Source: Tritrichomonas foetus (taxonomy: Eukaryota > Parabasalia > Tritrichomonadida > Tritrichomonadidae). Taken from it: 25,301 nucleotides of DNA. The stretch is from assembly GCA_001839685.1 (NCBI GenBank), contig MLAK01000906.1, forward strand, positions 1-25,301, in the 5' to 3' direction. Of this stretch, positions 9,291 to 16,982 are shown piece by piece. The position numbers were made by a program, and so were the translations under genes. Position 1 is the first letter of the stretch, and the number at the start of each line of letters is the position of its first letter. The notes beneath the pieces were generated by a model. That model was not told the DNA's origin and did not search any database. It was given only the letters and a program-made list of their open reading frames with translations.

Positions 9291-10772
9291 TCACTTCCAT
9301 TCTTCTCTTTGTGGAATCCTCCTACTTTTTGGCGCAGCAGCTGTTTTCTTTGTTGGTGTTGGCTTGGTGGAAGGAGGAGCTTGTCTTGATGGTTTTGAAG
9401 GTGGTGGAGCCTCTTTTTTGGCAAGGGCCTCTTTTTTAGCAGCTGCTTTTTTATTTGCAGCCGCTGTTTGTTTTGCCATTGCAGCGACACTCTTTTGTTT
9501 CGTGGATGGTGCTCTTTTTGGTGCTTCAAAAATGTCTTCTTCTTCTCGATGAGGAATCTTCACATCGCATTTCCATCCATGCATTGTGAAGCAATTCTCT
9601 TCGCAAATTTCTTCAACAATTTTTGCTATTTCGGAACAACTTCGGCTTGCGATCTCAGCACATCGATTTTCAGATTTGGAAATAATTCGATTCAGTTTCG
9701 AGTCACTAAACTCTTTGAAGGATAATTCAGGAATTAATTTTGTCTTTGTTTCTTCTTTTTCTTCGATTTTTACTTCTTCGATTCTTTCCAAAGATTCCAT
9801 ATAATCATCAATTTCTCGTTTAATTAAATCGATTTGTCTTCCATTTAATCCACTTTGTTTTTCATTAATTCGTCCTGTTCCAACTTTATCTTTACATTGT
9901 TGTAATTTCATTTTCATTTCATCCAATGCTTCTTTAATTTCAGTCACAGCTTGATTATGTCTTGTGTAGGGTTGGCAAGTTAGAGGAGGGAACCAATCAA
10001 TTGGAATTGACCTCGTTTCTTCAAATCGATCAGTCGCTAAATTTAATGTGTCAACAACTGAAAATGCCCATCTCCAGAATGTTCTTTCTGTTTGTTCGAG
10101 AACTTTCAGCTTGTCTGCATTGTCAACTGCTTGGCGGAGAGCATGTGTATGTGCTGCGAGAATTGTTGGTCTTGATTTCAAACTCAGAGCATAAAGAGAT
10201 GAGTCTGGATCAATTGCTCGGATTTGCCAGTGAAGTGTTTCTCGAGTCATTTCAAGATCACTCAAAGTTTGCAATTGATAGGATATTTTACCAACTAGTC
10301 TTTGAATCCGTAATGCAAGCTCATCGTGGTCCTTTGGAGGTGGTCTGACCGGCTTCGGTTGGATGTCACTATCATCGACGCATAATGTGCCGTACGGTGG
10401 AAGGTAGGTGTCATCGCTTGGTAAAAGTGGATCGTATAAAGTTTTGAAAAGATCTGCTCTCCAAATAAGCCAGCAGAGAGTCACCAATAAATGCTGTGAA
10501 CTATTATCGAGGTCAAATAAAAAGGGATCGAATCCAAGTAAGCGGAGAACATCACTAGCTATGTATGGAGTACAATTCTTAATCCAGGTTCGAGCGTCTT
10601 GTTTGTTCGCGATAACTAAATGCGCTAGAAAGATATAAACTGCTTGTTTCATTTCGTTGAGAGCATCCTCGCTTCCTGTTGCTGCATCATTGAATACTTT
10701 GGGAGAAAGATCAATGCCGATTGGTCGAAGGAGCTTTTCGATGACAAATCGAACGGCTTTTTCTGCTTCCAT
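9291..10772 (-). CDS. TEDC1: TEDC1-like centriolar protein (tubulin epsilon/delta complex 1)
   Basis: A 493-residue protein whose blocks match, in order, those I know from TEDC1 (C14orf80). An N-terminal SPKVF segment is followed by a helical hydrophobic stretch (residues 40-80). Next is SSQHLLVTLCWLIWRADLF (91-109), matching the family's 'RELLLALSWLLA' block, then RIQRLVGKISYQLQTL (about 155-170), and LEQTERTFWRWAFSVVDTL (225-243), matching its FW-W block. Human TEDC1 works with TEDC2 and delta- and epsilon-tubulin to stabilise centriolar triplet microtubules, which fits a flagellate with basal bodies. The N-terminal half carries the similarity. Residues 265-400 are largely helical or charged. 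The tail from 418 is a low-complexity Ala/Lys/Pro region that could bind microtubules or be disordered. The ATG is the first in frame. Recognition is by eye, so the family name is likely rather than certain. Confidence 0.7.
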   Translation of the reverse strand: MEAEKAVRFVIEKLLRPIGIDLSPKVFNDAATGSEDALNEMKQAVYIFLAHLVIANKQDARTWIKNCTPYIASDVLRLLGFDPFLFDLDNSSQHLLVTLCWLIWRADLFKTLYDPLLPSDDTYLPPYGTLCVDDSDIQPKPVRPPPKDHDELALRIQRLVGKISYQLQTLSDLEMTRETLHWQIRAIDPDSSLYALSLKSRPTILAAHTHALRQAVDNADKLKVLEQTERTFWRWAFSVVDTLNLATDRFEETRSIPIDWFPPLTCQPYTRHNQAVTEIKEALDEMKMKLQQCKDKVGTGRINEKQSGLNGRQIDLIKREIDDYMESLERIEEVKIEEKEETKTKLIPELSFKEFSDSKLNRIISKSENRCAEIASRSCSEIAKIVEEICEENCFTMHGWKCDVKIPHREEEDIFEAPKRAPSTKQKSVAAMAKQTAAANKKAAAKKEALAKKEAPPPSKPSRQAPPSTKPTPTKKTAAAPKSRRIPQREEWK

Positions 10773-11102
10773 ATTTAATAAACGTAATTCACTCTGACTT
10801 GTTATATGAACTCATATATATCAACTTTTTCAAAAACCCTTTGAGCTTTTATAAACTATGTTTAATAAGGTCAATTTTGATGAATAAATCTTCAGAAATG
10901 TTTCAATGATGGTGAACTTTTTGTAAAAGATTTCAATGATGTCAAATTTTGATATTTCTTTGATTCATCAGTTCTACTTCATTATCGGGAACTTTGGTCA
11001 GAAATATTTAACGAATCCTGAATAAGTATTTGGTTGAGAGAATTTCTTATGTATATAAATAATCTTGTAAAATATGGAAATAGCATTTTTTTTTTTTTTT
11101 AC
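10773..11102. other. Intergenic region with possible BTB-like relic
   Basis: 330 bases upstream of the TEDC1-like gene and downstream of the LCAT-family gene. It holds the TEDC1-like promoter, in which no good TCAYW site is visible, and a T14 run at 11087-11100 just beyond the LCAT stop codon. On the plus strand, one frame from 10902 to 11087 reads as protein-like sequence broken by two TGA stops. It is described as a separate finding because it could be a gene relic. Confidence 0.5.
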
Positions 11103-12272
11103 TTAGTTGTCAGACATAACAGCACTGTAAACTGCTTCAGCTGTGTCGTGCAAATAGATGATCTTCCAGTGGTCTCCGTATGGGTTTGGAACGGAAAGAT
11201 CGACACATTTGGCATTGATGTCCTTGCAAACTTTTTCAATGGATGCAGCCAAAACAACGCCATCACCTTTTCCGTTTTCGACTTCGACCTCGGCTGTGTC
11301 CCAGCTCTTGGCTGTGAACCTGACTGGTGTGTCACGCTCGGAGTTGTATAAAATAGTTACTGGAACGGCTGGTGATGTTGGCCCTTGTCCGAAGAATGGT
11401 TCTGATGAGAGGAAAAGTTTTTGATTGACGTAGTGAACTTTCTTGTTTTGGAGGAGATCGGAGAATTCAGCAGCCGTGTATGTCTTTCCGTCTGGATCTG
11501 TGAAAACAACATCGGATCCCATAATATCGTGATTGGCCATTTGGGAGTGAACAAAGCCCATTGAATGGATTGAATCCTGCGAATAGTCGGACTCGCCTAC
11601 GAAAAAGCCAATGCTGTCTTTTCCTGTCCACATTGCGATATCTGCTGTGATCGATCCAACGAATGTTGGAGTGATGTAGACGACTTTTTGAATGTAGGTA
11701 TCTTTGAATTTGTCTTCACAGTAGTTTGTAAGGAAGAATTGAATGACTGAGGCGCCATATCCGTGAGCGACGAGAACAACCTTTTGATTCTGGCTGGCGA
11801 AGGTGTCGGTGATTAATTTCTGTAGTTCGCTGTAGTATTGCTTTAGTGTTTCGGTGTTCGGATTGAAGCGGAAATCGAAAGGAGCTCCAAAAAGATTAAT
11901 TTTTCGTTGATAACCGAATTTTTCGAAGTATTCAATTAAATATTCGTAATTTGGAATGTATTCGAGTTTTGGATCGTTGACGAAGCCATCAAATCCGCCG
12001 AAATCGCTGGTTGTGATTGTCGCATTTGGATGGGAAACGGCAGATCTCTTTGATTCGTCCCACTGGAGTTGGAGCCATTGGAAGAGGCAATTTCTGAGGG
12101 GATCTGCGAAATAGCTGGTGTCTGTCCAAACTTTGTCATTTTGAAGATTTTTCGGGCAGTACCAATCCTTGACAAGATTGGAACCAGTGACAAAGAGATT
12201 TGAAGCGAATGATGTTGGAACAATTATAACAGGCCGAAGGGCAGCAATCGAAAATGGGAAAATCAAAAACAT
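11103..12272 (-). CDS. LCAT-family protein lacking the catalytic serine
   Basis: A 389-residue protein of the lecithin:cholesterol acyltransferase/PDAT alpha/beta-hydrolase family. The N-terminus is signal-peptide-like (MFLIFPFSIAALRPVIIVP). Family landmarks follow in order: the DWYC lid loop (Trp37, Cys39; partner Cys62), GAPFDFRF (129-136, family 'APYDWR'), a nucleophile-elbow strand VVLVAHGYGAS (165-175), GKGDGVV with the expected acid Asp337, and GDHWKII with the expected His368. The elbow normally reads GHSxG; here it reads AHGYG, so Gly171 (GGA, 11760-11762) replaces the nucleophilic serine. The oxyanion region VPT (18-20) also replaces the usual VPG. The ORF is complete and well conserved elsewhere, so I infer a secreted or lumenal pseudoenzyme rather than a dying gene. 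A TCACA initiator lies 8 bases upstream of the ATG. The stop is followed by GTAAAA. Confidence 0.88.
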   Translation of the reverse strand: MFLIFPFSIAALRPVIIVPTSFASNLFVTGSNLVKDWYCPKNLQNDKVWTDTSYFADPLRNCLFQWLQLQWDESKRSAVSHPNATITTSDFGGFDGFVNDPKLEYIPNYEYLIEYFEKFGYQRKINLFGAPFDFRFNPNTETLKQYYSELQKLITDTFASQNQKVVLVAHGYGASVIQFFLTNYCEDKFKDTYIQKVVYITPTFVGSITADIAMWTGKDSIGFFVGESDYSQDSIHSMGFVHSQMANHDIMGSDVVFTDPDGKTYTAAEFSDLLQNKKVHYVNQKLFLSSEPFFGQGPTSPAVPVTILYNSERDTPVRFTAKSWDTAEVEVENGKGDGVVLAASIEKVCKDINAKCVDLSVPNPYGDHWKIIYLHDTAEAVYSAVMSDN

Positions 12273-12757
12273 TGATATGTGAGATGAAATACGTCATTGA
12301 AATCATTGAACCGAAATCAAACAAATAATTTTTTTTCTTTCTTATTCTTCAGAATTTTGTGGGGATTATTGAAAATCAATTGATTCGATTCAGAAATTAA
12401 TTATTCAAAAAAATGAGAAGAATTCAGAGATGTGCATTGAATATTTTTAAATTGATTTTGCATAAGAATAACAAAAGTCACTATTTTCGTGATATTTAGA
12501 TTGGTGAAACTATTAGGTTGATAATATATTCGCCAGAAAAATAAAATTGAGAACGTAGTTTCGCAAACTTTTTCATCTTGGCTTTTTCTGTGACGATATC
12601 GTATAAATTTTTTTCCTTTCCTATTAACGAATTAGAATGATTTTGTAAAATAGGGATCATTGGTCAACACACACAAATGGCCCTATAGAGTTATCTTCCA
12701 ATTCAATGATAGTATTGAATAAATTGAATAGTAAATTAATAATTTTTAAGAAAAAAT
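12273..12757. other. Intergenic region, nothing identified
   Basis: 485 AT-rich bases from the LCAT-family start to the older inverted-repeat element. Apart from the LCAT initiator at 12278-12282 I see no gene, RNA gene or repeat. Confidence 0.5.
12278..12282 (-). promoter_or_regulatory. Inr-like TCACA upstream of the LCAT-family gene
   Basis: The minus strand reads TCACA, matching the TCAYW core initiator of Trichomonas. The A (12280) lies 8 bases upstream of the A of the ATG, giving the very short 5' leader typical of trichomonad mRNAs. The match is short, so chance is possible. Confidence 0.45.
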
Positions 12758-13033
12758 GGCAGTTTTTTTTCCTCTATGAGTTTTGTTTTTGGACACTTAA
12801 AATGAGTAAATATGATGTGATTATAAGGGACCCTTAGATTTATTCGGTCATTTAAGGAGAAGCTGGTGTGTGAACACAAAGAATGGAGCACAGTGAACTG
12901 GAGCTGTGTTCACTTGCCAGTAAGTCGAAGTGCCCCAAAGAACCAAAGTTCAAATTTGGGGGTTTCCACTTTTGACCTTTATTTAACCTTTTCACTTCAC
13001 GATGACAACACTCATTGGAAAAGAGTATCTACC
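12758..13033. mobile_element. Older, diverged copy of the GGCAG inverted-repeat element
   Basis: This copy shares its left end (GGCAG, T-run, CTATGAGTTTTGT, then GACAC and GAGTAAATATGATGTGA, 12758-12820) and its right half (GCTGTGTTCAC, then GTCGAAGTG, CCAAAGAACC, the TTTGACCTTTATTT block and CACTTCAC, 12904-13002) with the intact element at 13130-13427. The right terminus (ctcattggaaaagagtatctacc) is a mutated version of the intact one. The left inner arm is mostly replaced, so the long hairpin is lost. The flanking octamers GAAAAAAT and AATAAAAT agree at 6 of 8 positions, which could be a decayed target duplication or just AT-rich sequence. It has no coding capacity. Confidence 0.75.
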
Positions 13034-13129
13034 AATAAAATTGAGTTCGTTTCCTATTCTTTTTTCTTTCAATTTTTATATGAGCTCCGTCTCCTCATCT
13101 ATGAAATTTATTGTGTTAATGATGTAAAG

Positions 13130-13427
13130 GGCAGGATTTTTTTTCCTATGAGTTTTGTTTTTTGACACTAAAAATGGGTAAATGTGATGTGAACTTTGCT
13201 GGTTCTTTGGGTCACTTCGACATGGAGGAGGTGCGCCACGTGAACACAGCTTCGGATCGCTTCGCTCCCTCCGCTGTGTTCACGTGGCGCACCTCCTCCA
13301 TGTCGAAGTGACCCAAAGAACCAGCAAAGTTCACATCACATTTACCCATTAGGTTTTTTCCACTTTTGACCTTTATTTGACCTTTCACTTCACATTTACA
13401 AAACTCATAGGAAAATAAATCTCTGCC
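13130..13427. mobile_element. MITE-like element with 8-bp target duplication
   Basis: A 298-bp non-coding element. Both ends begin GGCAG (inverted) and continue through a T-rich run to CCTATGAGTTTTGT; the roughly 30-bp terminal repeats differ by one mismatch and a one-base indel. The same octamer, ATGTAAAG, lies directly outside each end (13122-13129 and 13428-13435), which is a clean target-site duplication. An 8-bp duplication is typical of hAT, P or Merlin elements and some Mutator-like ones, so the parent family is undecided. The middle is a near-complete palindrome (13173-13350). No ORF fits a transposase, so movement would have needed enzymes encoded elsewhere. The exact duplication and arms suggest recent insertion. 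Confidence 0.88.
13173..13350. repeat. Perfect inverted repeat, two 78-bp arms, 22-bp loop
   Basis: Bases 13173-13250 are the exact reverse complement of 13273-13350, with no mismatch over 78 positions by direct comparison. The spacer 13251-13272 (ttcggatcgcttcgctccct then cc) is unique. Pairing ends at 13172/13351. The arms are richer in G and C than the flanks. As RNA or single-stranded DNA this would form a very stable hairpin. The related copy at 12758-13033 retains only one arm. Confidence 0.97.
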
Positions 13428-13684
13428 ATGTAAAGGGATTTATCTACATAATTGAGAATTCATTGTATATATGGTCGTATACAGTTGACTAATTAAGGAT
13501 AGAAAAATGTCAATTCTCATTCCCATTTTCACTTTTTCTATGTATCATTTGAATTAATCTTTATCATTTTGAAATAATCAGAGATATTTAAGAACGTTAG
13601 TAATGTTTTTCAATTTTGAGTCACTCTCAGAATTGTCTCTTAAAAACTTCTTTTCGACAAAATCTGTCAGGAAGTTTTTCATTA

Positions 13685-14890
13685 ATGAATCGAAAAATAA
13701 AAAAAATTCAGAGATTTACAATAAATACTTCCACTTTTTTGATGACTGAGAAATTCTCAGATCTTCTGAACAACCACCCAGATATCGAACTTGAGGATGT
13801 TTTGAAGATCGAAATGTTTCAGCATCTCATTGAATCAGTTAAAAGCGGGCAAGATGCCAAATTAATGTCTTATTTTGAAGCAAACGCGATCAATCTCCTC
13901 GATACTGCAATTTTGAGCGACGATAACATGATTTCTGATCGTGCCTACCATGTAATTCGCGCCCACTCTCAAAAGTTTTATTGTTATTTCTTGCAAAATC
14001 GAAATTTAACAAAAATATTAAACAAACTCGTCATCAATTCCGAACAGAGAAGTGACATTCAGATTGGTCGCTATCTGGAAATACTTCGCACGTGCGCAAT
14101 TTTTTATCCGGAAGAAACCATCGGCAATTTATGGTGTTTGAATAATTTACTGAAATTTATCGATCGTGATGTGACTTATTTGTTTTTCTCAATGATATTC
14201 AAACTTGGTCCTGCCTATCAAAAATGGATGGTCGCAAATGATTTTTATATCGCTTTATTGAATTCTCTGAAAGAATATCAAGAAGATGAAAAGAAACTGT
14301 CCAATATTTACCTATTAATTTCCGAATTCCTATCATTGAATTCATTCAGAGACAAATGTACTTCACCATTTCGAATTTCGAAATTGATCAAAATTCCAAA
14401 AGCTGTAAATGAGAGCTTTCTCAACTACTCAAAAATGATCAATCATCTTTACTGCGGAAAAACGAAGAAAGAATTTGAAGACAATTTATATGAATATGTG
14501 AAATTCACTAAAACCGTTGAAAATCCACAAATTAAGGTTAATTTTATGAATTTAATTTCTACCATCATCGAGCAAATGAAAGATATTGATAAGGAAAAAG
14601 AAGACCTTTATGATCTCGCAAAATCTGCCCTTTTAACACCTAAGAATGAATTTGAGATCCAAAAGGGACTAGAAATATATTTAACACTTATTCGAAATAA
14701 TATCAATTCAGAAAAAGCGAAAGAAATATTTATTGAGTTTGCTGGGAATTTAAAGAAAGAAAATAAACCGATCCACAGAATCGCCTGCTTTAGAATTTGT
14801 AGTTTGCATGAATCCTTTAAAGAATATTGCGGAGATACAATCATGAAAATGAGGAGTGTCATAGAAAGTGATTTTGGTGAGATCAAATGA
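13685..14890 (+). CDS. Helical-repeat protein, possibly SAPS-like
   Basis: From the ATG at 13685 this is 401 residues; the ATG at 13742 (MTEKFSDLL, 382 residues) is an equally good or better start, because the intervening codons look like A-rich leader. The protein is nearly all alpha-helical with repeating Leu/Ile-rich helices, like armadillo or HEAT solenoids. The order 'short N-terminal helix, LIESVKSGQDAKLMSYF, then ILNKLVINS, then a YLEILRTCAIFYPE helix' recalls the SAPS family, regulatory subunits of PP6/Sit4 phosphatases, but no diagnostic motif is clear. I see no signal peptide, membrane segment or catalytic signature. A TCATT initiator match lies only 4 bases before ATG 13685. It begins about 250 bases after the mobile element. 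Reading is clean; the function is unassigned. Confidence 0.75.
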   Translation: MNRKIKKIQRFTINTSTFLMTEKFSDLLNNHPDIELEDVLKIEMFQHLIESVKSGQDAKLMSYFEANAINLLDTAILSDDNMISDRAYHVIRAHSQKFYCYFLQNRNLTKILNKLVINSEQRSDIQIGRYLEILRTCAIFYPEETIGNLWCLNNLLKFIDRDVTYLFFSMIFKLGPAYQKWMVANDFYIALLNSLKEYQEDEKKLSNIYLLISEFLSLNSFRDKCTSPFRISKLIKIPKAVNESFLNYSKMINHLYCGKTKKEFEDNLYEYVKFTKTVENPQIKVNFMNLISTIIEQMKDIDKEKEDLYDLAKSALLTPKNEFEIQKGLEIYLTLIRNNINSEKAKEIFIEFAGNLKKENKPIHRIACFRICSLHESFKEYCGDTIMKMRSVIESDFGEIK

Positions 14891-15225
14891 AGTTTTTGTT
14901 TATGTCTCGGATTTACAGGATATAGTTTTGCATATGTGTTTGATTTTTGAAAGAGACTTGATTTGGATGGCTTCATAGATTTATGATTTAATTGTTTATA
15001 ATTTCATGATCATTGTGTGTATGAATTTGGAAAATAATTTTCTTATAGTGAAAGAACCCATTAATTTCTATTTTGTCTGATTCAATAAAAGTATTTAGTG
15101 TTTGATACATGATTTTAATTTTGATTTTCGAAAAAGGTTGATAAAAATAGAGAATAAAAATGCAATAAATAGACGAATCATTCATAATTATCGAATAAAT
15201 ATAAGAAAATGTTTGAGAGGCAGCG
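14891..15225. other. Intergenic region upstream of tRNA-Tyr
   Basis: 335 AT-rich bases between the helical-repeat gene and the tRNA. I see no ORF of substance or repeat. The last bases (gaggcagcg) are GC-richer but do not extend the tRNA acceptor stem. Confidence 0.5.
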
Positions 15226-15310
15226 CCGCTCTTAGCTCAGTGGTAGAGCATGTGACTGTAGAAAACAGTTGGTCATCACAGGGTCGCCGGTTCGATTCCA
15301 GCAGCGCGGA
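15226..15310 (+). tRNA. tRNA-Tyr (anticodon GTA) with 13-nt intron
   Basis: Acceptor CCGCTCT/AGCGCGG (15226-15232, 15303-15309) has C1-G72 and A73, the eukaryotic tyrosine identity set. D-arm GCTC-AGTGGTA-GAGC is at 15235-15249; anticodon stem TGTGA/TCACA is at 15251-15255 and 15276-15280. The anticodon GTA is 15258-15260, and the T-arm GCCGG-TTCGATT-CCAGC is 15286-15302. Internal Pol III boxes A (TAGCTCAGTGG) and B (GGTTCGATTCC) are perfect, and a T9 terminator begins at 15311. Fourteen bases separate G37 from the 3' anticodon stem; one is A38, leaving a 13-nt intron, best placed at 15262-15274 (AAAACAGTTGGTC), in the usual site. Two mismatches are unusual: T5-C68 in the acceptor and C51-A63 in the T-stem. 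Mature length is 72 nt before CCA addition. Confidence 0.93.
15262..15274 (+). other. tRNA-Tyr intron
   Basis: Thirteen bases between anticodon-loop positions 37 and 38, the standard place for eukaryotic nuclear tRNA introns removed by the tRNA splicing endonuclease. Inside it, ACAG can pair with the CTGT that spans loop positions 32-35, the kind of anticodon-intron helix found in pre-tRNAs. The exact ends could shift because A repeats at the left boundary. Confidence 0.8.
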
Positions 15311-15319
15311 TTTTTTTTT
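15311..15319 (+). terminator. RNA polymerase III T-run terminator
   Basis: Nine consecutive T immediately after the discriminator base of the tRNA, followed by more T-rich sequence. This is the standard Pol III stop signal. Confidence 0.9.
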
Positions 15320-15908
15320 CTTTTTATTTTCATTTATTTCATGATTATGAATATTAACATTCACAACATTTATAAAATAATTATACTCTATTTTTTAATT
15401 TATTATGAATATTAAAAAAATTCACATTTCATATTTTCCGATAAATCGCAAAAAGATAAATCTGTAAATCAATAAAAAAGTATTTACTACCAAATTTGTT
15501 ATTAAATGTAAAGTTAATCAGAACTTTAACATCATCATATACGCAATATGAGTTCATTTGTGCATTTTAAAATTCTTAAGAAATCATTAATTCAATTTTC
15601 TTTCACGTTCAGACAAATGACCAAAGTTCAAATTAACATCACCAATAGACAAATACAACATATTGATGAACATCAATCCAGAAATACATTGAACTGACTG
15701 TCAGTATATTGTTAATATAGTTTCTCTGAATTTCAAGAGGATATAATAAATATCTTCTTCAAAAAGTTTTGTAAATCCTTTTGATTTTTGTTATTTTTGA
15801 GAATATCGTTATCAACACACTGAAAAATTATATTCAAGTAAGCGGTTCAGTCCAAGTTTTATATGAAATATTCTTTCAAATATTTCCTCACATTTGGCAG
15901 GTTTTCGA
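15320..15908. other. Intergenic region upstream of the glycosyltransferase gene
   Basis: About 590 AT-rich bases. It contains the promoter of the GT2 gene, including the initiator at 15888-15892. I see no other gene, relic or repeat. Confidence 0.5.
15888..15892 (+). promoter_or_regulatory. Inr-like TCACA upstream of the GT2 gene
   Basis: TCACA matches TCAYW. Its A (15890) lies 19 bases upstream of the ATG at 15909, supporting that ATG as the start rather than the downstream one at 15954. Confidence 0.45.
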
Positions 15909-16982
15909 ATGACGCAAGAAGCTTTCTCGATTCGAAACTTAAGCCGCTATAAAATGAAAATACTCATCATTCTTAGTGTCATCAACTGTATCGTCGAATC
16001 TTTTTTAGTTTTCTCTCCCAATTTTGTCACCAAAAATGATTATCTCGATTCCAGCATCATCAAAGTTTTGGTGAAACCTGAAGATTTTGTCGCCGATATC
16101 AATCTCATAGTTTCGCGAATTAGGTTACTCTCAGAACACTATTCCGGAAAGACGTCGATCGTCATAACCACATTCAACCGCCAAAAATGTTTCAAAAGGG
16201 CCTTCGAGCGCCTTATAGAAAACAGACCAGAGAATTCAGAAATCATTGTTGTGGACGACGCTTCAACGGAAACTGCCAAACTCGAATATTTGGCAAATAT
16301 TACTGGTTTGCCAAATGTCACAGTAATTCGACACAACCAAAGTTACGGAGCTTTCCATTCTAAGCTGGATGGTTTTCGCGCAGCCAGAGGAGATTATGTG
16401 ATGTCATGCGATGATGATGATACTTTCGATCCTTACTATTACAAAGAAATAGTGAGCCATATTGACTATAGATATGATTTTATTGTACCTCTCAACAACT
16501 TTATGATCAGATATTTCAATCTCAGAAATTTGACAACGATTGAGCAGATCGTGCAAGACTTCCACAATCATGTGGCTTATGCCTTTCGAAGAAGCCTCAT
16601 TGATGGAATTGAATATCCACCTAAAGATGTCTATATTATTCGCGATGATGCACCTCTGACTATCCCTCTCTATATGAAAAGTAGTTACGATAAGTTTCTA
16701 TTTTTCGAAAACAATTGGAAGTATAGGCTCGACCGATTCTGTAGAGCTAGACATGAATCATCAAAATATCGTCTCAACCGTGAAAAAGTGTTTAATGGAT
16801 ATTACTTTTTACTCAATTTGACAAAAAACACTCATCAGACACGATTTAACAATGTAATTTATAAAGCCTATGCTGGATATCTTAAGGCATATACTAAAGC
16901 AAAACATATCCCAAGGAACCAAACAAACACATTACACATTCCCACAAACAATGGAAAATTCCCAAAGGAATCCCAAAAGTGA
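15909..16982 (+). CDS. Membrane-anchored family 2 glycosyltransferase
   Basis: A 357-residue protein from ATG 15909; a second ATG at 15954 would begin at the membrane helix. A short basic N-terminus (residues 1-15) precedes one hydrophobic segment (16-37), the type II signal-anchor layout of Golgi/ER transferases. The GT-A catalytic domain follows: VITTFNR (85-91), VVDDAST (114-120) for nucleotide binding, HNQSYGAFHSKLDGFRAARG (142-161), the metal-binding DxD region SCDDDDTFDP (166-175), and RDDAPL (245-250), which sits where family 2 enzymes carry their general base. The order is that of inverting GT2 enzymes. Donor sugar and acceptor cannot be read from sequence. N-glycosylation sequons (for example NVT, NQS and NLT) fit a lumenal catalytic domain. 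Residues after 330 are basic, Asn-rich and probably flexible. Confidence 0.88.
   Translation: MTQEAFSIRNLSRYKMKILIILSVINCIVESFLVFSPNFVTKNDYLDSSIIKVLVKPEDFVADINLIVSRIRLLSEHYSGKTSIVITTFNRQKCFKRAFERLIENRPENSEIIVVDDASTETAKLEYLANITGLPNVTVIRHNQSYGAFHSKLDGFRAARGDYVMSCDDDDTFDPYYYKEIVSHIDYRYDFIVPLNNFMIRYFNLRNLTTIEQIVQDFHNHVAYAFRRSLIDGIEYPPKDVYIIRDDAPLTIPLYMKSSYDKFLFFENNWKYRLDRFCRARHESSKYRLNREKVFNGYYFLLNLTKNTHQTRFNNVIYKAYAGYLKAYTKAKHIPRNQTNTLHIPTNNGKFPKESQK

Noticed and set aside
12866..13165. 99-codon open frame on the plus strand
   Set aside because: It runs across the older mobile element and into the younger one. Its sequence is explained by those repeats, and no transposase or other domain is visible.
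13616..13684. Extension of the helical-repeat gene to a TTG start
   Set aside because: Non-ATG starts are not expected in this organism; the first in-frame ATG is at 13685.
15894..15908. Extension of the GT2 gene to a TTG start
   Set aside because: The ATG at 15909 has an initiator 19 bases upstream, and a TTG start is not expected in a eukaryotic nuclear gene.
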